Shown in pieces: positions 1 to 11,229 of a DNA stretch of 64,000 nt. Below the pieces are notes generated by a model. It worked only from the letters and a program-made list of their open reading frames with translations. It searched no databases and had not been told where the DNA came from. How positions within the stretch are numbered: the first letter of the stretch is position 1; the number at the start of each line of letters is the position of its first letter. Source of the DNA: Linyphia triangularis. Its lineage: Eukaryota; Arthropoda; Arachnida; Araneae; Linyphiidae. Position numbers and translations under genes: made by a program. The DNA lies in assembly GCA_963978545.1 (NCBI GenBank), contig OZ021730.1:5897796-5961795 (forward strand). Reading direction: 5' to 3'.

Positions 1-202
1 GAGTTCATGTTTGCCTTTTGCAGATAAATTCCAAAGATGTTTCTCCATTAAACCCCACTTATTTTCCATATGCATTTCCATTGGGCGAATTGGCTGGCAA
101 TGAAAGTACTTTTATTTTATAGTTATTAAGTCAAGCAGTGGATGGCATTTGAGGAATTGAAAAGATGCGTGTTTTGTTGGAAGATAAGTTCATCTTCAAA
201 TA

Positions 203-446
203 CAGTAAATGCGGGATACTTTGGTCCTGGGGCCCAAACTGAGAAAAAACTATAACGTTCTCTGCTCACCTTCAGGAAGCAGTTTTTAAATTAATTTCGA
301 CAGTTTCCGTATGGAGCAGCACCCATAGCGGAAACTGTTGAAATTAATTAAAAAACTGCTTCCTGAAGGTGAGCAGAGAACGTTATATTTTTTTCTCAGT
401 TTGGGTCAAAGAAGGACCCCAGGGCCAAAATAGCCCGCATTCACGG
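203..446. mobile_element. Palindromic MITE with TA target duplication (Tc1/mariner-type)
   Basis: Two arms of about 110 bp read as reverse complements (about 203-310 and 328-446) around a short loop at about 311-327. The left end reads CAGTAAATGCGGG and the right end, on the other strand, CCGTGAATGCGGG. TA dinucleotides sit directly outside both ends (201-202, 447-448). This fits a non-autonomous Tc1/mariner-superfamily element. No transposase is present. The superfamily call rests only on the TA and the inverted ends. Confidence 0.75.
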
Positions 447-448
447 TA

Positions 449-924
449 CATCAAAAAGGTTCTGATAATAAAATAATGCTCACATCGTAGGTTGCTTCTG
501 AATTTACCCTTCCTGTCAAAATAAAACTGCTTCAGTAAGTTCTCAGCACTCATACACACTAAAATCACGACAGATGTAGTTTAGCTTCACTGAGCATTTC
601 AAGCAATCTGTAGTAAAAGTTTGTTGCTTGCAAACAAGAGTGACCTTGGCAATTGCAAAACATCGATTAATAGCTGAAAAATACAGAGTATTTAGCGAAG
701 TACTCTCTGATTTTTAAAATTAATTAGTTCAAAAACAGAAATCGATAAACTAATGAAACAAAAGAATAATTACTTTGAAAGCTGTAAAAATCTGATTCTA
801 AATTTTCAAAAATAATTACAAATGTTCCCTACAGGTGGCACTGTACACTGTAGTTCTCTGGGGAACGGACTTCCTACCCTGAGCTACTGATAACAGACAT
901 TAGCAAAGATTGTTACTTTGGTGT
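449..924. other. Unassigned AT-rich stretch
   Basis: I see no convincing reading frame, tandem repeat or terminal repeat here. It separates the first MITE from the start of the LINE ORF1 remnant. Confidence 0.5.
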
Positions 925-1560
925 TGTGCGGATTGCACCCACTCCAACTGCTGTAGTTGGACCTCCTGTGATCTTTACACCGTCCCTGATATTCGAGAAG
1001 TTAACAATGTCAACATGACTGACTACCAACCAACCCTTTTTCATTTTCAAATTGATAAGCCCGGCAAAGAGTTGCTACGGACTTATAAGCACGACGACGA
1101 CCTATAAGCACAGGTTGCTTATAGGTCGAAGCTTCCTCTTAGATGCCAAAGTAATTCGGAATAGTTTTCAAATCACTCCTCACAATGCTGACGAGGAAGC
1201 TTTTATTGAAGTTTGCCTATCTGACATGGCTGGCTCTTTTTCCAAACTTGCTTCCAGATCACCCAAATCTGTTAAACTCGTCATTAGGGGACTTCCCCTT
1301 AACACCTCCCCTGAGAAGATTCAAGAGTTTATAAGTGAGACCTGTGTTTGTGCCTATTTCCATCAACCAAATGAAGAGTATGGTTAGTAGGAAACTGCTG
1401 CCCTTCTTCATTTTGGAGTTTGCACCTGACCATGATACTGAGAGTGTTACATCTTGGACTTCACTCCTTTATCTCCTGATCAAAATTGAGTGATTCCAAA
1501 ACAAGCGTAGCCTAGCGAGAGGACCAAATCAATGTTACAAGTGTAAGCGGTTTGGACCTC

Positions 1561-2256
1561 TAAGGTCGGAAATATCGAACAAAATAACTGTCGATACTAT
1601 ATCGTTGCATAGAAAAAAATATCGATATATATATACATGATTTTTTTTAAATTTTTTTTTATTTGATTTTCAATTTTGCCAGAAACGAAGTTTTTGGTAA
1701 GAAATTTCTACTTTTCATGAATTCATGCCAAATTGTTTTAATAAATAAATTATGAAATCTGTTTTATTAAATAAATTATAAAAATTGTTTTAATAAATAA
1801 ATTATATTATCAATCAGAGTAAATGAAATACATTTGGATGTCAATGCATAAATTCACATTTATTTTTAACGAAAAATTTTGAAAAGTAGTTTACCGAATA
1901 TTTTACTGATAGAGATGTTTTTAATACTTAAAATTAGATGCAAATTCCAGGCATACGTTGACAACAGAAACGGCGCTGTGTTATGACTACTAATAAATGA
2001 TCTTGTCTTTCTATTACATTATGTTTTCTTTTTGGTTAGGGTGCCATTTCAACTGTCGCTCAGTCAAATCCAAACTTTAGTTTTGAAGTTTTTGAAAAGG
2101 GAATAAAGAAAATAGAAACAACACATGGAGCTACAAAACGATCATCAATAAACTAAAAACGTTCGAAAATATCGATATATCGGTGACTTGTATCGTTACT
2201 TTTAGTATCGATATTTTTTCAAAAATATCGTCGTATCGATATATCGCCGACATCTA
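1561..2256. mobile_element. hAT-type MITE, family with TAGAGGTCGG ends, copy 1
   Basis: It starts TAAGGTCGGAAATATCGA and ends with the inverse, ATATCGCCGACATCTA. Subterminal AT-rich stretches contain repeated ATCGATAT motifs. The interior carries two or three units of a 26-bp AT-rich repeat (about 1735-1805). It lies inside the LINE ORF1 zinc knuckle, which resumes directly downstream. Other copies at 33850-34791 and 54548-55216 have recognisable 8-bp duplications. Here the duplication is no longer clear. Confidence 0.75.
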
Positions 2257-2648
2257 GCTCACTTGGCTGCGTCTTGCAATTTTAAACCTAGATGTCGCCA
2301 CTGTGCACAAAATCACCCAAGCAGGGAATGTCGAAACAAGGAGGGCGTCAGTCTGTGTGGCAATTGTGGTGGCAATCACTAAAGCTCTTCGTTAAAAGGC
2401 CAGACCAGACTTAAATTCAAACCCAATGAGGGACGTAGTTCCGCTGTCAAGAAGGCGACGGCCGTCGCTGAACCCAGTTCCTTCCAAAACAATAGCTCCA
2501 CTAAGGTTCTTGCCGAGATCGGTTAAGGATAAAAAGCGATTACTAAACCCACTTATGCCAACGTCGCATCTCAAACTATTGTTAAGAAACCGGCCACTGT
2601 CAACATGGCGACAGGAACCGAGCCACTCTCAAATTCCACTTTCCGATC

Positions 2649-2784
2649 CACGAGGTTGCGGGTTCGAGTCCCGTGTTAGGCATGGATGTTTGTAAATGTT
2701 TGTTGGCTTGTCAAATGACGAATGTTTCGGCGCATTATAGCCCTCGTGTTGCTGACGGCGCCAGATAATCTGAATACAACCAAC
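2649..2784 (+). mobile_element. tRNA-derived SINE (family S1), 5'-truncated
   Basis: The copy begins just before box B (GGTTCGAGTCCCGTG) and ends in the family tail CTGAATACAACCAAC. A 13-bp direct duplication CCACTTTCCGATC flanks it (2636-2648 and 2785-2797). It interrupts the LINE ORF1 remnant, so it is younger than that copy. The missing 5' tRNA half together with an intact duplication is the signature of abortive reverse transcription. Confidence 0.93.
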
Positions 2785-3010
2785 CCACTTTCCGATCAAG
2801 TTATGGAAACTGATCCTCCTGTTCTAGGTGTAGATGTCTCTACCCAAACTATAGTTAACCTAAAACAGATGAAAGACATTAGAGAGGTCTTTCATGATAC
2901 TATGGATATCATTCGCCTTCCTTCACCACAAGAATCCTATCTCCTTTAGAGATGATCCTAATCCCTCTTGCTTTGAGCCTATTTACGAGTACCTGGTAGC
3001 TCACATGTAA

Positions 3011-4049
3011 GCTGCCCTGTTGGTAGCCCCACCTCCCCGAACGGCCTATTGGTTGGCCGTGTCAGAATGATTCTGACTTTCTGTGTACTTTTGTTCCAAT
3101 TACAACTCCTATCTCGTTGAATGTTATGTTTGATTACTTACTCGTTATGTGACATCTTCTTATTTAAATTGGAGGTTGAACGGCCGTCGGAACTCTTAAG
3201 AATCCAAATCAGTCATTCAATCAAGCTCATAGCGATCAGCATTCGGACAGTTTTTTAAACGTGAAAAGAAGTTAACGTGTTTGCAACGACTGATTGCAGA
3301 GAAAAAATGTATAACATATTTCTAGAATTTTTCAACTACATTGCCCTCTTTGAGCAACATTTGTAACTAATTTCGAAACTTCTGTTTCACATTGTTACAG
3401 CTTTCAAAATAACTATACACTTTTTGTTTCATTTTTCTATTGATCTTTATTATTAAGTTTTTTAATACAAAAATCAGGGAGTCCTTCGCTTGATACCTTG
3501 TATGTTATTTCAGTCCTGAATACCCCGTTGCAATTTGTCTTTTCATCACCCACTCCGCTAAGGCGTAGCCAGAATTTTTTTTTCGGGGAGAGGGGATATG
3601 CGAATTCATAATCAGATATCATTTGTAATAATGATAAATAAAATAATAGTTGATAATACTCTTAAATTAAATAACTTTGATTAAATAAATCTTGGAAAGT
3701 AGCACTTAAAAATAATATTTAAACAATGATGACCAAACATTAATCGGTGATGCATATTTGAAATATATAATTTTTTATGAAGGATTTAACACAGTGGTTC
3801 CAGCCCTGAAGGCAGTGTTCCACTTAATACATAAGAACCCGAAGGGCGAACATTCCATTTTTTTTAAATCTAATTAGCACATTAAAATACAATTTAAAAA
3901 ATAAAGGACGGACGGACCGAACAATCAATATTGAGTAAATAAGGTTAATTATGGTTAAAGACGAGCGCGCAGGTTAAATAACTTTAAACGCCAGCAGAGC
4001 TGGGGAATAACAATATACAGTATACTAGAAAATGCTGGGACCTACATAA
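3011..4049. other. Unassigned region with faint transposon-end similarity
   Basis: The first 150 bp look like the 3' continuation of the LINE ORF1 copy. A G-rich patch after GGCGTAGCCAGAATT (about 3558-3597) resembles the end of a common DNA transposon, and CAGTGGTTCCAGCCCTG near 3793 resembles a hAT end. Neither has a partner end or duplication that I can see. Confidence 0.35.
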
Positions 4050-5560
4050 CTATTTATTGTATTTCCTAGCAAGGGTGGGATCTGACAGGTTAAACTCAGT
4101 GTATGGGAGATACTTGGCGTCTTCTTTAACGATTTCATAACCACAGTAACTACTGACAATGAAGTCTGGCTTTAGTGCCTTCCTGAAAAATGAGATGTTC
4201 AAGTTGGAAATATGCTGTGCCACGGTTGGGACTTGCAGGTCCCTGTGTATTAAATCGTTTCTGACGTACCTAGAGGCATCAACCATACCGCTAAGTGCTC
4301 TACCTGGATTCTTTGCAGTTTATGGGCATCCTTGCCATCGTGGGTGCTCCACGCAGGGCTGCATATATGAAAACAGGGATGATGGAACTCAAATAGATTA
4401 TTTTCTTATAATTTAAGGGCAGGGTAGAATTTTTGCTAAGAGGTTGCCATAATTATTTGTTCACAATCATATAAGTGACCTGCTTAATATGATCTTTCCA
4501 GAAGGATTATTTAGGTATTTGCGTTTATCCTTTGCCCTCACATAGATAATTCGAGATTTTCCGGCATTAATAGAAACCTTCCACTTGGAGCACAGCTCCT
4601 CAATGTGAGTTTTTTTTTCTTCTGAAGTTTATTAAGTGCCTTTTGTAGGTTGATTGATTTTATGATAATGGTTGTATCATCTGGGTAGAAGGCAGTGAGG
4701 CAGTGTCTGTCGTCGTGGAACGTGGGGAAATCTGATGTGTACAGATTATACAATGTGGGTCCCAGAATACTACCCTGCGGCACACCGGCTTTGATAAATC
4801 TGTGGTCAGAGATGGGCCTTACCCACACTGACCCTGAAAAGCCTATTCTCAAGGCAGTTAGAAATCAAGTGGATCAAATCACGTAGAAAATTTAGAGAGA
4901 AAAGTTTATAGAGAAGCCCCAATGATACACCCGACCGAGCGTCTTGGCGACATCGAGTATAAGCATCGCGGAGCTCGCTTTCCTGTATCTGGTAGAGCCA
5001 ACGAATTCAAGAATCCTCACCAGTTGCCCAGTGGTGGACCTGCCCTTCATAAACACGAATTGTACATCAGGGATACGATATAAGAGTGGAAAAAGACGAT
5101 TAAAAATAAGTCTTTCATAGAATTTTACGAGACATGGTTGAAAACTAATTAGTCTATGACTGATAGGATTGGAAGGATCCTTATCAGTCTTGTGTATAAG
5201 GATAATTAAGGCTTCCTTCCAAATGGATGGAAAGTATCTGATCCCCAAGCTAGCATTGAAAATGTTTGTAAGAATCTGAACACAATTGGTTGGGATGTTC
5301 TTCACCATTCAGTTACAAATTTTGTCATTTCCAGGGGACTTCCTGACCTTAAGTTTTTTGATGGAGTCTGAGACTTCTCAAGAGTGGTGTGTTGAAAGGA
5401 ATTTATGAAGGGCAATTGCTTCCAGTTAGCAGCTATATTTACAATGTGGTTCTCAAACTCTTGGTCATTTGGGCAAGTGTTGTTCTGGAATTGCTGCTCC
5501 AAAGAATCAGCAAAAGTCTCGACCTTGTCCGATTCTGTAAACACGAATCCTGCAGTACTA
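4050..5560 (-). pseudogene. Jockey-clade LINE ORF2 (reverse transcriptase) remnant
   Basis: Read on the minus strand, 5544-5302 is the linker before the RT. 5308-4892 is the N-terminal RT half, with FPSIWKEALIILIHK and SRLISF-like, QFVF and GRSTTGQL blocks. 4852-4538 holds AGVPQGSILGPTLYNLY and the catalytic box as FYPDD, where this clade usually has FADD or YADD. 4286-4050 is the C-terminus, with YVRNDLIHRDLQVPTV. The order and spacing match jockey-clade ORF2 downstream of the endonuclease, which is missing. Several frameshifts and the altered catalytic box show that it is inactive. It lies opposite in orientation to the ORF1 remnant 1 kb away, so the two are not one insertion. Confidence 0.85.
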
Positions 5561-5652
5561 AATTATTAGAGTTCTTTTTTTTTAAGTAGAATTTGCTCCT
5601 TTTTATTAAGTTTCATTTTGTACATAATCACTAAAAAATTAATGATTAATAT

Positions 5653-5656
<4 letters not shown>

Positions 5657-5692
<36 letters not shown>
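5657..5692 (+). repeat. Poly(A) run, 36 bases
   Basis: This is an uninterrupted A36. It lies upstream of the minus-strand LINE remnant and so is not that copy's tail. It may be an independent retrotransposition tail or a simple repeat. Confidence 0.9.
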
Positions 5693-5695
<3 letters not shown>

Positions 5696-5889
5696 CTTTA
5701 TATTGACCTAAAATTTGTCTAAAAAAGGAATAAAATATATTAGAGTATTAATAAGTCGAAGAAATCAGATTAATTTCTTAAATTAAAAAACCAAACACCA
5801 ATTCTGCAAAATTATGTTTTTTTATTTTGAATTTATAGCCTTTAATAAACCAATGAACAAAACAATGTTGACAATTTCATAAACACTTT

Positions 5890-6310
5890 CCAAATTCAGC
5901 TAATTATGGGAAAATTATCAATTCAACAGCAAAATAGTCATCAACGGTTTATAAAAAGACAGTATATATCATCTTGTTATTCCTGTTTTAAAATGTATTT
6001 AATTTTGAACTTTAAAACATATCACCATATTGCCAATACGGATTATTTAAAAAAAGGTGAAGAATTTTTCTATTTCATAGAAGTAATCTTATGACCAACG
6101 AACAATTCAAATATAGATAATTTTATAAATAAACAGCTTCCAAATTCAGCTATTAGTTAAAGAATTATCAATTCAACTTCAAAATAGTCATCAACGAGAT
6201 AGAAAAAAATAGTATTTCTCATTTTTTCATTCTTATTTTAAAATGTATTTCATTTTTAGCTTAAAAAAATATCACCAGATGTCACTGCTTCCTATACGGG
6301 TTATCGAAAA
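5890..6310. repeat. Diverged tandem duplication, about 250 bp
   Basis: CCAAATTCAGCTA at about 5890 and about 6140 starts two copies. Both continue with AATTATCAATTCAAC, AAATAGTCATCAACG and a shared AAAATGTATTT block, ending near the CTATACGG/CAATACGG motif. The copies are visibly diverged and the second is incomplete. No coding potential is evident. Confidence 0.7.
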
Positions 6311-6604
6311 AAGTGAACTTGTTTCCAAATGGGCGGTATATCCATTTGCGAGAAGTTATCTTTTGACATAGAAGCTCTCTTGCCATGCTTTAATTTACAT
6401 TCTAGTGTATAAATTTTGTGTTCGAGATCAATTCGTAAACTATCTTTTACTCCTTTTCCTGACAGAATCACAAAGTCAGAATGTGAAACTTGAGGATTTC
6501 CTCCAAATATTTTGTCTTTGGCCAAGGTTCGATTTAGAAACTGATTTCTATACGCACAACATAGCAGAACTCTTCCCCCCCCCCCCCCTCTTACAGACAC
6601 ACAC

Positions 6605-6768
6605 CTAATGGCTGTGTGGTTAACTCCCTGGCTTCGCATGCCAAAGATGCTGGGTTCGATAGGCATGGCTGTTCGTTTTGGTTCAGAATCCACATTAAGC
6701 TGTAGGTGCCGGCCTGTTTAGCCGTTATTCGACTCAAGTATAGGTCGTTGAGCGTACAAACCAACCAA
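6605..6768 (+). mobile_element. tRNA-derived SINE, second family (S2)
   Basis: A tRNA-like head has a box A region GTGTGGTTAACTCCCTGG and a box B core GGGTTCGAT. It is followed by a non-tRNA body ending in TACAAACCAACCAAT. Both sides carry long C runs (C14 at 6575-6588, C12 at 6770-6781), so the duplication is probably a poly(C) stretch copied at integration. The tail resembles that of family S1. Confidence 0.75.
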
Positions 6769-6784
6769 TCCCCCCCCCCCCTCC

Positions 6785-7600
6785 CCCGTATTCTATAATT
6801 GATATAATTATTTTAATCTTATTGACAACTTTGATTACAGCCTATTACTGTCTTTATTAAATTAATTTTAATAACTAATAAGAAACATTAAAAATTATTT
6901 TCAAACTTTATGTAATAATTCCGAATTTGTCAGGCATTTGGGGGCTAGTGAAATGAGGGGGCCCTAGGTACCGGCCTTAAAAACCTTATGGAAAATCAGG
7001 CCTTGTCTTTGCCATTTCAATTTCAAAATTATATATTTCTTATTCATATTTTAGGACTACGAGGGCAAAAAGCAATCGAAGCAATATTTTCTCACACATA
7101 AGATATTAACATGACATACGCGATTTACGTAAAATTTTGATACTTTGTAAAAAAAATAATAGAGATGACCAGATTGACTTGTTCAACAACTCGAGTTTAA
7201 ATAAAGAGTTTTAGAGACTTGAAATACAAGGATTTCTGAAAATCGAAGTTAATTTTTGTCATTTGTAAGAGAATTTCGAATTTATACGGTGTTCAAAAAG
7301 AAATACATTGAATTGTTGAATATTCCGTGGCCAAGCCTGGTCTTAATCGAAAATTGCGCGTTGTTTTTTCTCTAAAACAAAGAACTATTGATCTAAAATA
7401 AGTATGGACCTTAAGGTTGTTCACTTATGATTTTTGTTTTCATTGATTGTGTGAGCTTTACTAATCCTATAAAGTACATTTTTTTAATTGTTGAAAGTAA
7501 ATATTTTATTTAATAAAAAAAAATTACTTTTTGGGCGATTTTCTAGTGTACGCGTGTGTAAGCCCTACCAAGATGACACTCTCCGGGGGATATTTTCGTA
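6785..7600. other. Unassigned AT-rich stretch
   Basis: No gene, tandem repeat or paired terminal repeat is recognised. A short GGGGGCCCTAGG patch near 6958 may be a transposon fragment. Confidence 0.4.
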
Positions 7601-7604
7601 AACA

Positions 7605-8210
7605 GATACTATTCTAGCCGTAACAGATTAGAATTCCAAAATATTGATGAATCTAGAAGTTGTGTTGGTGTTTTATGTCATTTGATGGCAAAATCAATGA
7701 TTTTTACTAGATTCTAGAGCATTCTAGTCATAAACAGATTAGAATTCCAAAATATTGATGAATCTAGCTGTTGTGTTTTTTTTTTTTTTTTTTTTTATGT
7801 CATTTGGTGGCAAAGTTATGTGGGACAAACAATTATTTAAACTAGATTTTAGAACATTGCAGTCGCAGCAGATTATAATTCCAAAATATTGATGAATCGA
7901 GAAGTTGTTTTTGTTTTATGTCATTTGGTCGCAAAATCATGCGGTACAAGTAATTATTTTAACTAGATTCTAGAAAATTCTAGTCGTAAACCGATTAGAA
8001 TTCCAAAATATAATGAATCTAGAAGTTGTGTTTTTGTTTTATGTCATTTGGTGGCAAAATCATGTGGTACAAGAAATTATTTTAACTAGATTCTAGAATA
8101 TTCTAGTCGTAAGCAGATTAGAATTCCAAAATAATGATGAATCTAGAAGTAGTGTTTTTGTTTTATGTCATTTCGTGGCAAAGTAATGTGGGAAAAGTAT
8201 TTATTTTATT
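7605..8210. repeat. Tandem array, about 122-bp unit, five copies
   Basis: The block TTAGAATTCCAAAATATTGA recurs near 7629, 7740, 7875, 7997 and 8119. Each copy is followed by GAATCTAG, a T-rich stretch, TTATGTCATTT and ACTAGATTCTAGA. The second copy has an expanded T tract. The copies differ by substitutions, so the array is not recent. A piggyBac-like MITE sits in its right edge. Confidence 0.88.
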
Positions 8211-8214
8211 TTAA

Positions 8215-8418
8215 CCCTTTGCACTCCATGCCTTTTTCACGCGGAGGAATCAGCAACTCGAGACATTTTAGGTTCGGCTGGTGTTTATGGATTTGCTTCA
8301 TAGAAACTAAACACAGTCATTGGCCTTGCATCGAATTTCCGCATCACACCTAATGGTCCTGTCGTGGTTTGGCATCCAATCGTGTGTCGCCCGATAGGCG
8401 CCACTGGAGTGCAAAGGG
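8215..8418. mobile_element. piggyBac-like MITE with TTAA duplication
   Basis: The ends are CCCTTTGCACTCCATG and CACTGGAGTGCAAAGGG, a near-perfect inverted pair. TTAA sits immediately outside both (8211-8214 and 8419-8422). TTAA targeting and CCC ends are diagnostic of the piggyBac superfamily. The 204-bp body has no transposase. It entered the 122-bp array at its TTAACTAGAT motif, and the array sequence resumes after it. Confidence 0.9.
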
Positions 8419-8422
8419 TTAA

Positions 8423-8660
8423 CTAGATCGAATATGCATTTGTAACCTACTAACGCACTGAACACTTCTGTGTCCACTGCGTCAGAGGATTATAAATGTA
8501 CAATTGTCCTAGAAAATTAAAAATGACTTATTTCATTGAATATGTGTCGTATTGTCAATATTGCGCAGATATCACAGAAATCTGAATCAGACACAAATTG
8601 GTTGAAAATATATGCCGGATGCTCTTTAATGTCTCATCAGCTCTATGTTTATCTTCTGAT
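8423..8660. other. Short unassigned stretch
   Basis: After the last array remnant (ACTAGATCGAA) nothing is recognised before the next transposon. Confidence 0.4.
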
Positions 8661-8668
8661 ATTTTTAC

Positions 8669-9004
8669 CATCGATATAGATAAATAACTAGATAGACTGC
8701 TCCGATGGTAATGCAAGGAAAAAACGCGCCGGTGGTTGATGATGATGGGTGGGTGATAATCCAATCACAGTTCACTTCTATAGTTGGGTGGTAATGGGGG
8801 AAACATTGTAAAGTGTTAGAGTAGATATTTTTGTGCACATTATTACTAATTTAGGTCTATTACTTACAGTTCTACTGTGTACAGCCCAAGATTTTTGTTT
8901 TCTATCCTCGTCAATACGTATTTTTCGTCCACCCAATTGATCTGGCAACGGCTTCATTTTCCCAGTATTAAGAAGTCTATTCAGTTGTTTATCTATATCG
9001 ATAG
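8669..9004 (+). mobile_element. Family A terminal-inverted-repeat element, copy 1
   Basis: The left end reads CATCGATATAGATAAATAAC and the right end is its inverse (TTTATCTATATCGATAG), giving inverted repeats of about 32 bp on a 336-bp body. Flanking octamers ATTTTTAC (8661-8668) and TTTTTTAC (9005-9012) agree at 7 of 8 positions, which suggests a hAT-like (or P-like) 8-bp duplication. Three more copies are at 23348-27967, about 54510-56275 and 63172-63526. No transposase. Confidence 0.85.
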
Positions 9005-9012
9005 TTTTTTAC

Positions 9013-10955
9013 TTGACCGTAATCTGGAGCTATAAATTCAAAAGGAATCGTTTCATAATCTCTATTTTCATTTATAATGGAATCGATAGGCGTTCGATAA
9101 GTACTGCAATAAAATAAAAATGATTGTTGTTCAGAAAAGTTACTTCGCAATACGGACAATAGAAAGAACAAACTGTATTATTCAAAATGTGCCCCCTCGC
9201 AAAACTCACCAAATATGATTTTTTTCTTCTTTTTCTTTTGCTTAGTTGCCTACCCTGCACGAAATCTCACAAAAGAAAATACACAATACGTTATGACACC
9301 TCATGGTGACTCACATTCTTTACTCATGTATATTTACACTAGAAAGACTGAAACTTAGTATATATCTGTATTGCCCAAAAGCAGTCAAAATGACTGCATT
9401 GTGAAAGAATACTAATATGTAAAGAAATTTGTATAACACACATACGTATACCGGAAATGAAGGAAGGAGAGGTAACTACAATTATTAATAAACTCATTTA
9501 TATGTTGTACAAAAAGTCACAAAATTCTAAGAAATTGCCGTCATTATAAACATAATTGTTTTTCTAATGGAAATTAAAAAGCAGTCAAAATGATTTCCTC
9601 TGCAATCTAGTCTTAATCTTTTTAACGTCTACTTTCAATTATTACTATCATTTACCAAGAGGTTATTATACAGTTCCATTTTATGTACTATATATATATA
9701 ATTTTTGTGTTTATTTTTAATTGGTGTTTTTGGTCAACATAACTCCTGACCAATAAAAGGTTTTACTTTTGTCTTGCATGTCAGTGGTGGTCCTGGGTAT
9801 GTCATTAAGGTTTTCGTCAAAACAGCGCATGCTCATATTGTAGATGCTTTTCAGTTGTTTTCAAAAAACGGCTCTAGTGGTTTTGATCAAAATCACTGTG
9901 GTAATACAATTTAACGGGTTCTAAACCTCCCCATCTTTGAAATTCCTATAGAAATTTGATAAAAGCGTGAAGAATTGAAAAACGAAAATCTTTAGCTCGC
10001 TTCCCTGGTCATCAATCACCCATCAGCAATTATTCCTTCTCCGTTTAACATATCGCCAATTTTGCCAAGCTGGCGTACATTTTAAATTTATATAATGTAA
10101 TTAAACGTGCAATAGTTAATCTAGTCAACAGCCTTAGCCTAATTTTCAGGTAAATGTTGTTTTCAATATAAATAAGAAACTTTAAAGTATATTTTCTCAA
10201 AAGTTAAGAAAAGTCACTTAGGCCCATTTGCTTCTCAGATCCTCAATTAGGATTTTATACACTACAATATGCACTAGAGGGGCAACACCTAAGTTTACCG
10301 GTAAACAAGTAAAATAATAATAGTAAAAATAAGGCTTGGGCGAGTTTCCAAGAAGATTGTAATTTATGAAGTGCCTAATATTTCAAAAAAAATATTATTT
10401 TTACTGCCGAAATTTGTTTGTATTTAGGCTAATCATAAAATGGCCTGTTGTCTTACAATAACTTTTTATTCAATTTAACGAAAAAACTTACCTCTCTTTT
10501 ATTAATTTCCTTAAGGGTACCAGGTTCGAATCCAGACTCAAACAACTCTTCAAATAATTTTTATCATGAACTGCCAATTAACCAACATGCCGTTTTCTAT
10601 AACGAAACTCTAGTCAAGTGAGTATTCACACTTAGCCCTTTTCTAACCCCATTAAAGTTGTCGATTTTTTTTATTACAACGTTTTCATTAAAAAAAAAAG
10701 AATAATTTGAAATTGACAAATACAAAAAATAACTAAGAAAACAAACAATAAAAAAAAATTAACAATTCGTAATATATAATCTTCACATTCGAAAACGTCG
10801 GCTTTATAATTCACATTACACAAAGTCAACAAAGCAAAACCGTTAAAACCCGTATCAAATACTCGAAATTATTCTGCCCCAAACGGTTTCACCTGTGGCT
10901 AGAAGAACACTATAATAATAATAAAACTTTCCACTTTCACCTACGCTTAAAAAGT
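9013..10955. other. Unassigned region upstream of exon 1
   Basis: A motif AGCAGTCAAAATGA occurs twice (about 9379 and 9581). 9780-10080 shares phrases such as TTTTGATCAAAATC and CGCCAATTTTGCC with dispersed copies near 46900 and 41670. No gene is supported. A lone tRNA-like box B near 10522 has no box A. Confidence 0.4.
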
Positions 10956-10966
10956 AATCTGTTCAC

Positions 10967-11080
10967 TGCGCATGCGCCGGAAAACTCTTCAATCTGATTG
11001 GTCCAAGAGTGTCACATGACGAGGAAAGCAACGGCACACTTTTCGATAGAACGCGTTTCAAGCGTCTGTTTTGATCAGTT
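10967..11080 (+). promoter_or_regulatory. Putative promoter of the signal-peptide gene
   Basis: A compact cluster lies just upstream of exon 1. It holds TGCGCATGCGCC (10967-10978, an NRF1-like palindrome), CTGATTGGTCC (10994-11004, an inverted CCAAT box), GTCACATGAC (11011-11020, an E-box palindrome) and TCAGTT (11075-11080). The last matches the arthropod initiator and would place a start site at about 11077. The block is richer in GC than its surroundings and is free of recognisable repeats. No TATA box is seen. The motifs are read directly; their function is inferred. Confidence 0.55.
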
Positions 11081-11127
11081 GTGGTTTTACATTCGATGAA
11101 ACTTCAGGTGTTTTTATTCTGGGATAA

Positions 11128-11170
11128 ATGAAAAAGAACATGCTGAGAGCGGCTATTTTGATTGTGTTAG
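11128..11170 (+). CDS. First coding exon of a secreted-protein gene (signal-peptide half)
   Basis: An ATG at 11128 is preceded in frame by TAA (11125-11127), so it fixes the start. It opens 14 codons, MKKNMLRAAILIVL, plus one base, ending at TTAG|GTGAGT, a perfect donor. The peptide is the basic n-region and hydrophobic core of a signal peptide cut off mid-core. The exon is in phase 1. The only matching exon I find is at 61089, which restarts in phase 1 and supplies VCACAGQ, completing core and cleavage region. A 5' UTR of about 50 bases from the TCAGTT initiator is likely. Product family unknown. The exon is short, so chance is possible. The promoter cluster, in-frame upstream stop, donor quality and phase match together make a real exon more likely. 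Confidence 0.65.
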
Positions 11171-11229
11171 GTGAGTTATTTTTTTACTGTTTATTTTAAG
11201 TAGGATTTTTGGTAGTGGGAAAATTTTAT

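Larger units (their letters stand above)
925..3010 (+). pseudogene. Jockey-clade LINE ORF1 (gag-like) remnant, doubly interrupted
   Basis: A frameshifted ORF1 can be followed in pieces. A GPPVI motif lies near 957-971, then a stretch with FHFQIDKPGKELLRTYKH (about 1041-1090), then the conserved VIRGLPLNTSPEKI block (about 1280-1322). A CCHC zinc knuckle begins CYKCKRFG (about 1533-1556) and resumes as HLAASC at about 2261. A further knuckle region has CRHCAQNH and CGNCGGNH (about 2295-2380). The coding tail runs through METDPPVLGVDVSTQT (about 2802-2850) to a stop at 3008-3010. The motif order is that of gag-like ORF1 proteins of jockey-clade non-LTR retrotransposons, which bind the element's RNA. 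A hAT MITE (1561-2256) splits the first knuckle and a SINE (2649-2784) splits the C-terminal part. In-frame stops and shifts make it a dead copy. No ORF2 follows on this strand. Confidence 0.8.

Noticed and set aside
925..5560. One LINE with ORF1 and ORF2
   Set aside because: The ORF1 remnant is on the plus strand and the ORF2 remnant on the minus strand, separated by 1 kb of unrelated sequence.
10515..10540. Perfect-looking tRNA box B (GGTTCGAATCC)
   Set aside because: There is no box A or foldable tRNA around it and no SINE body.
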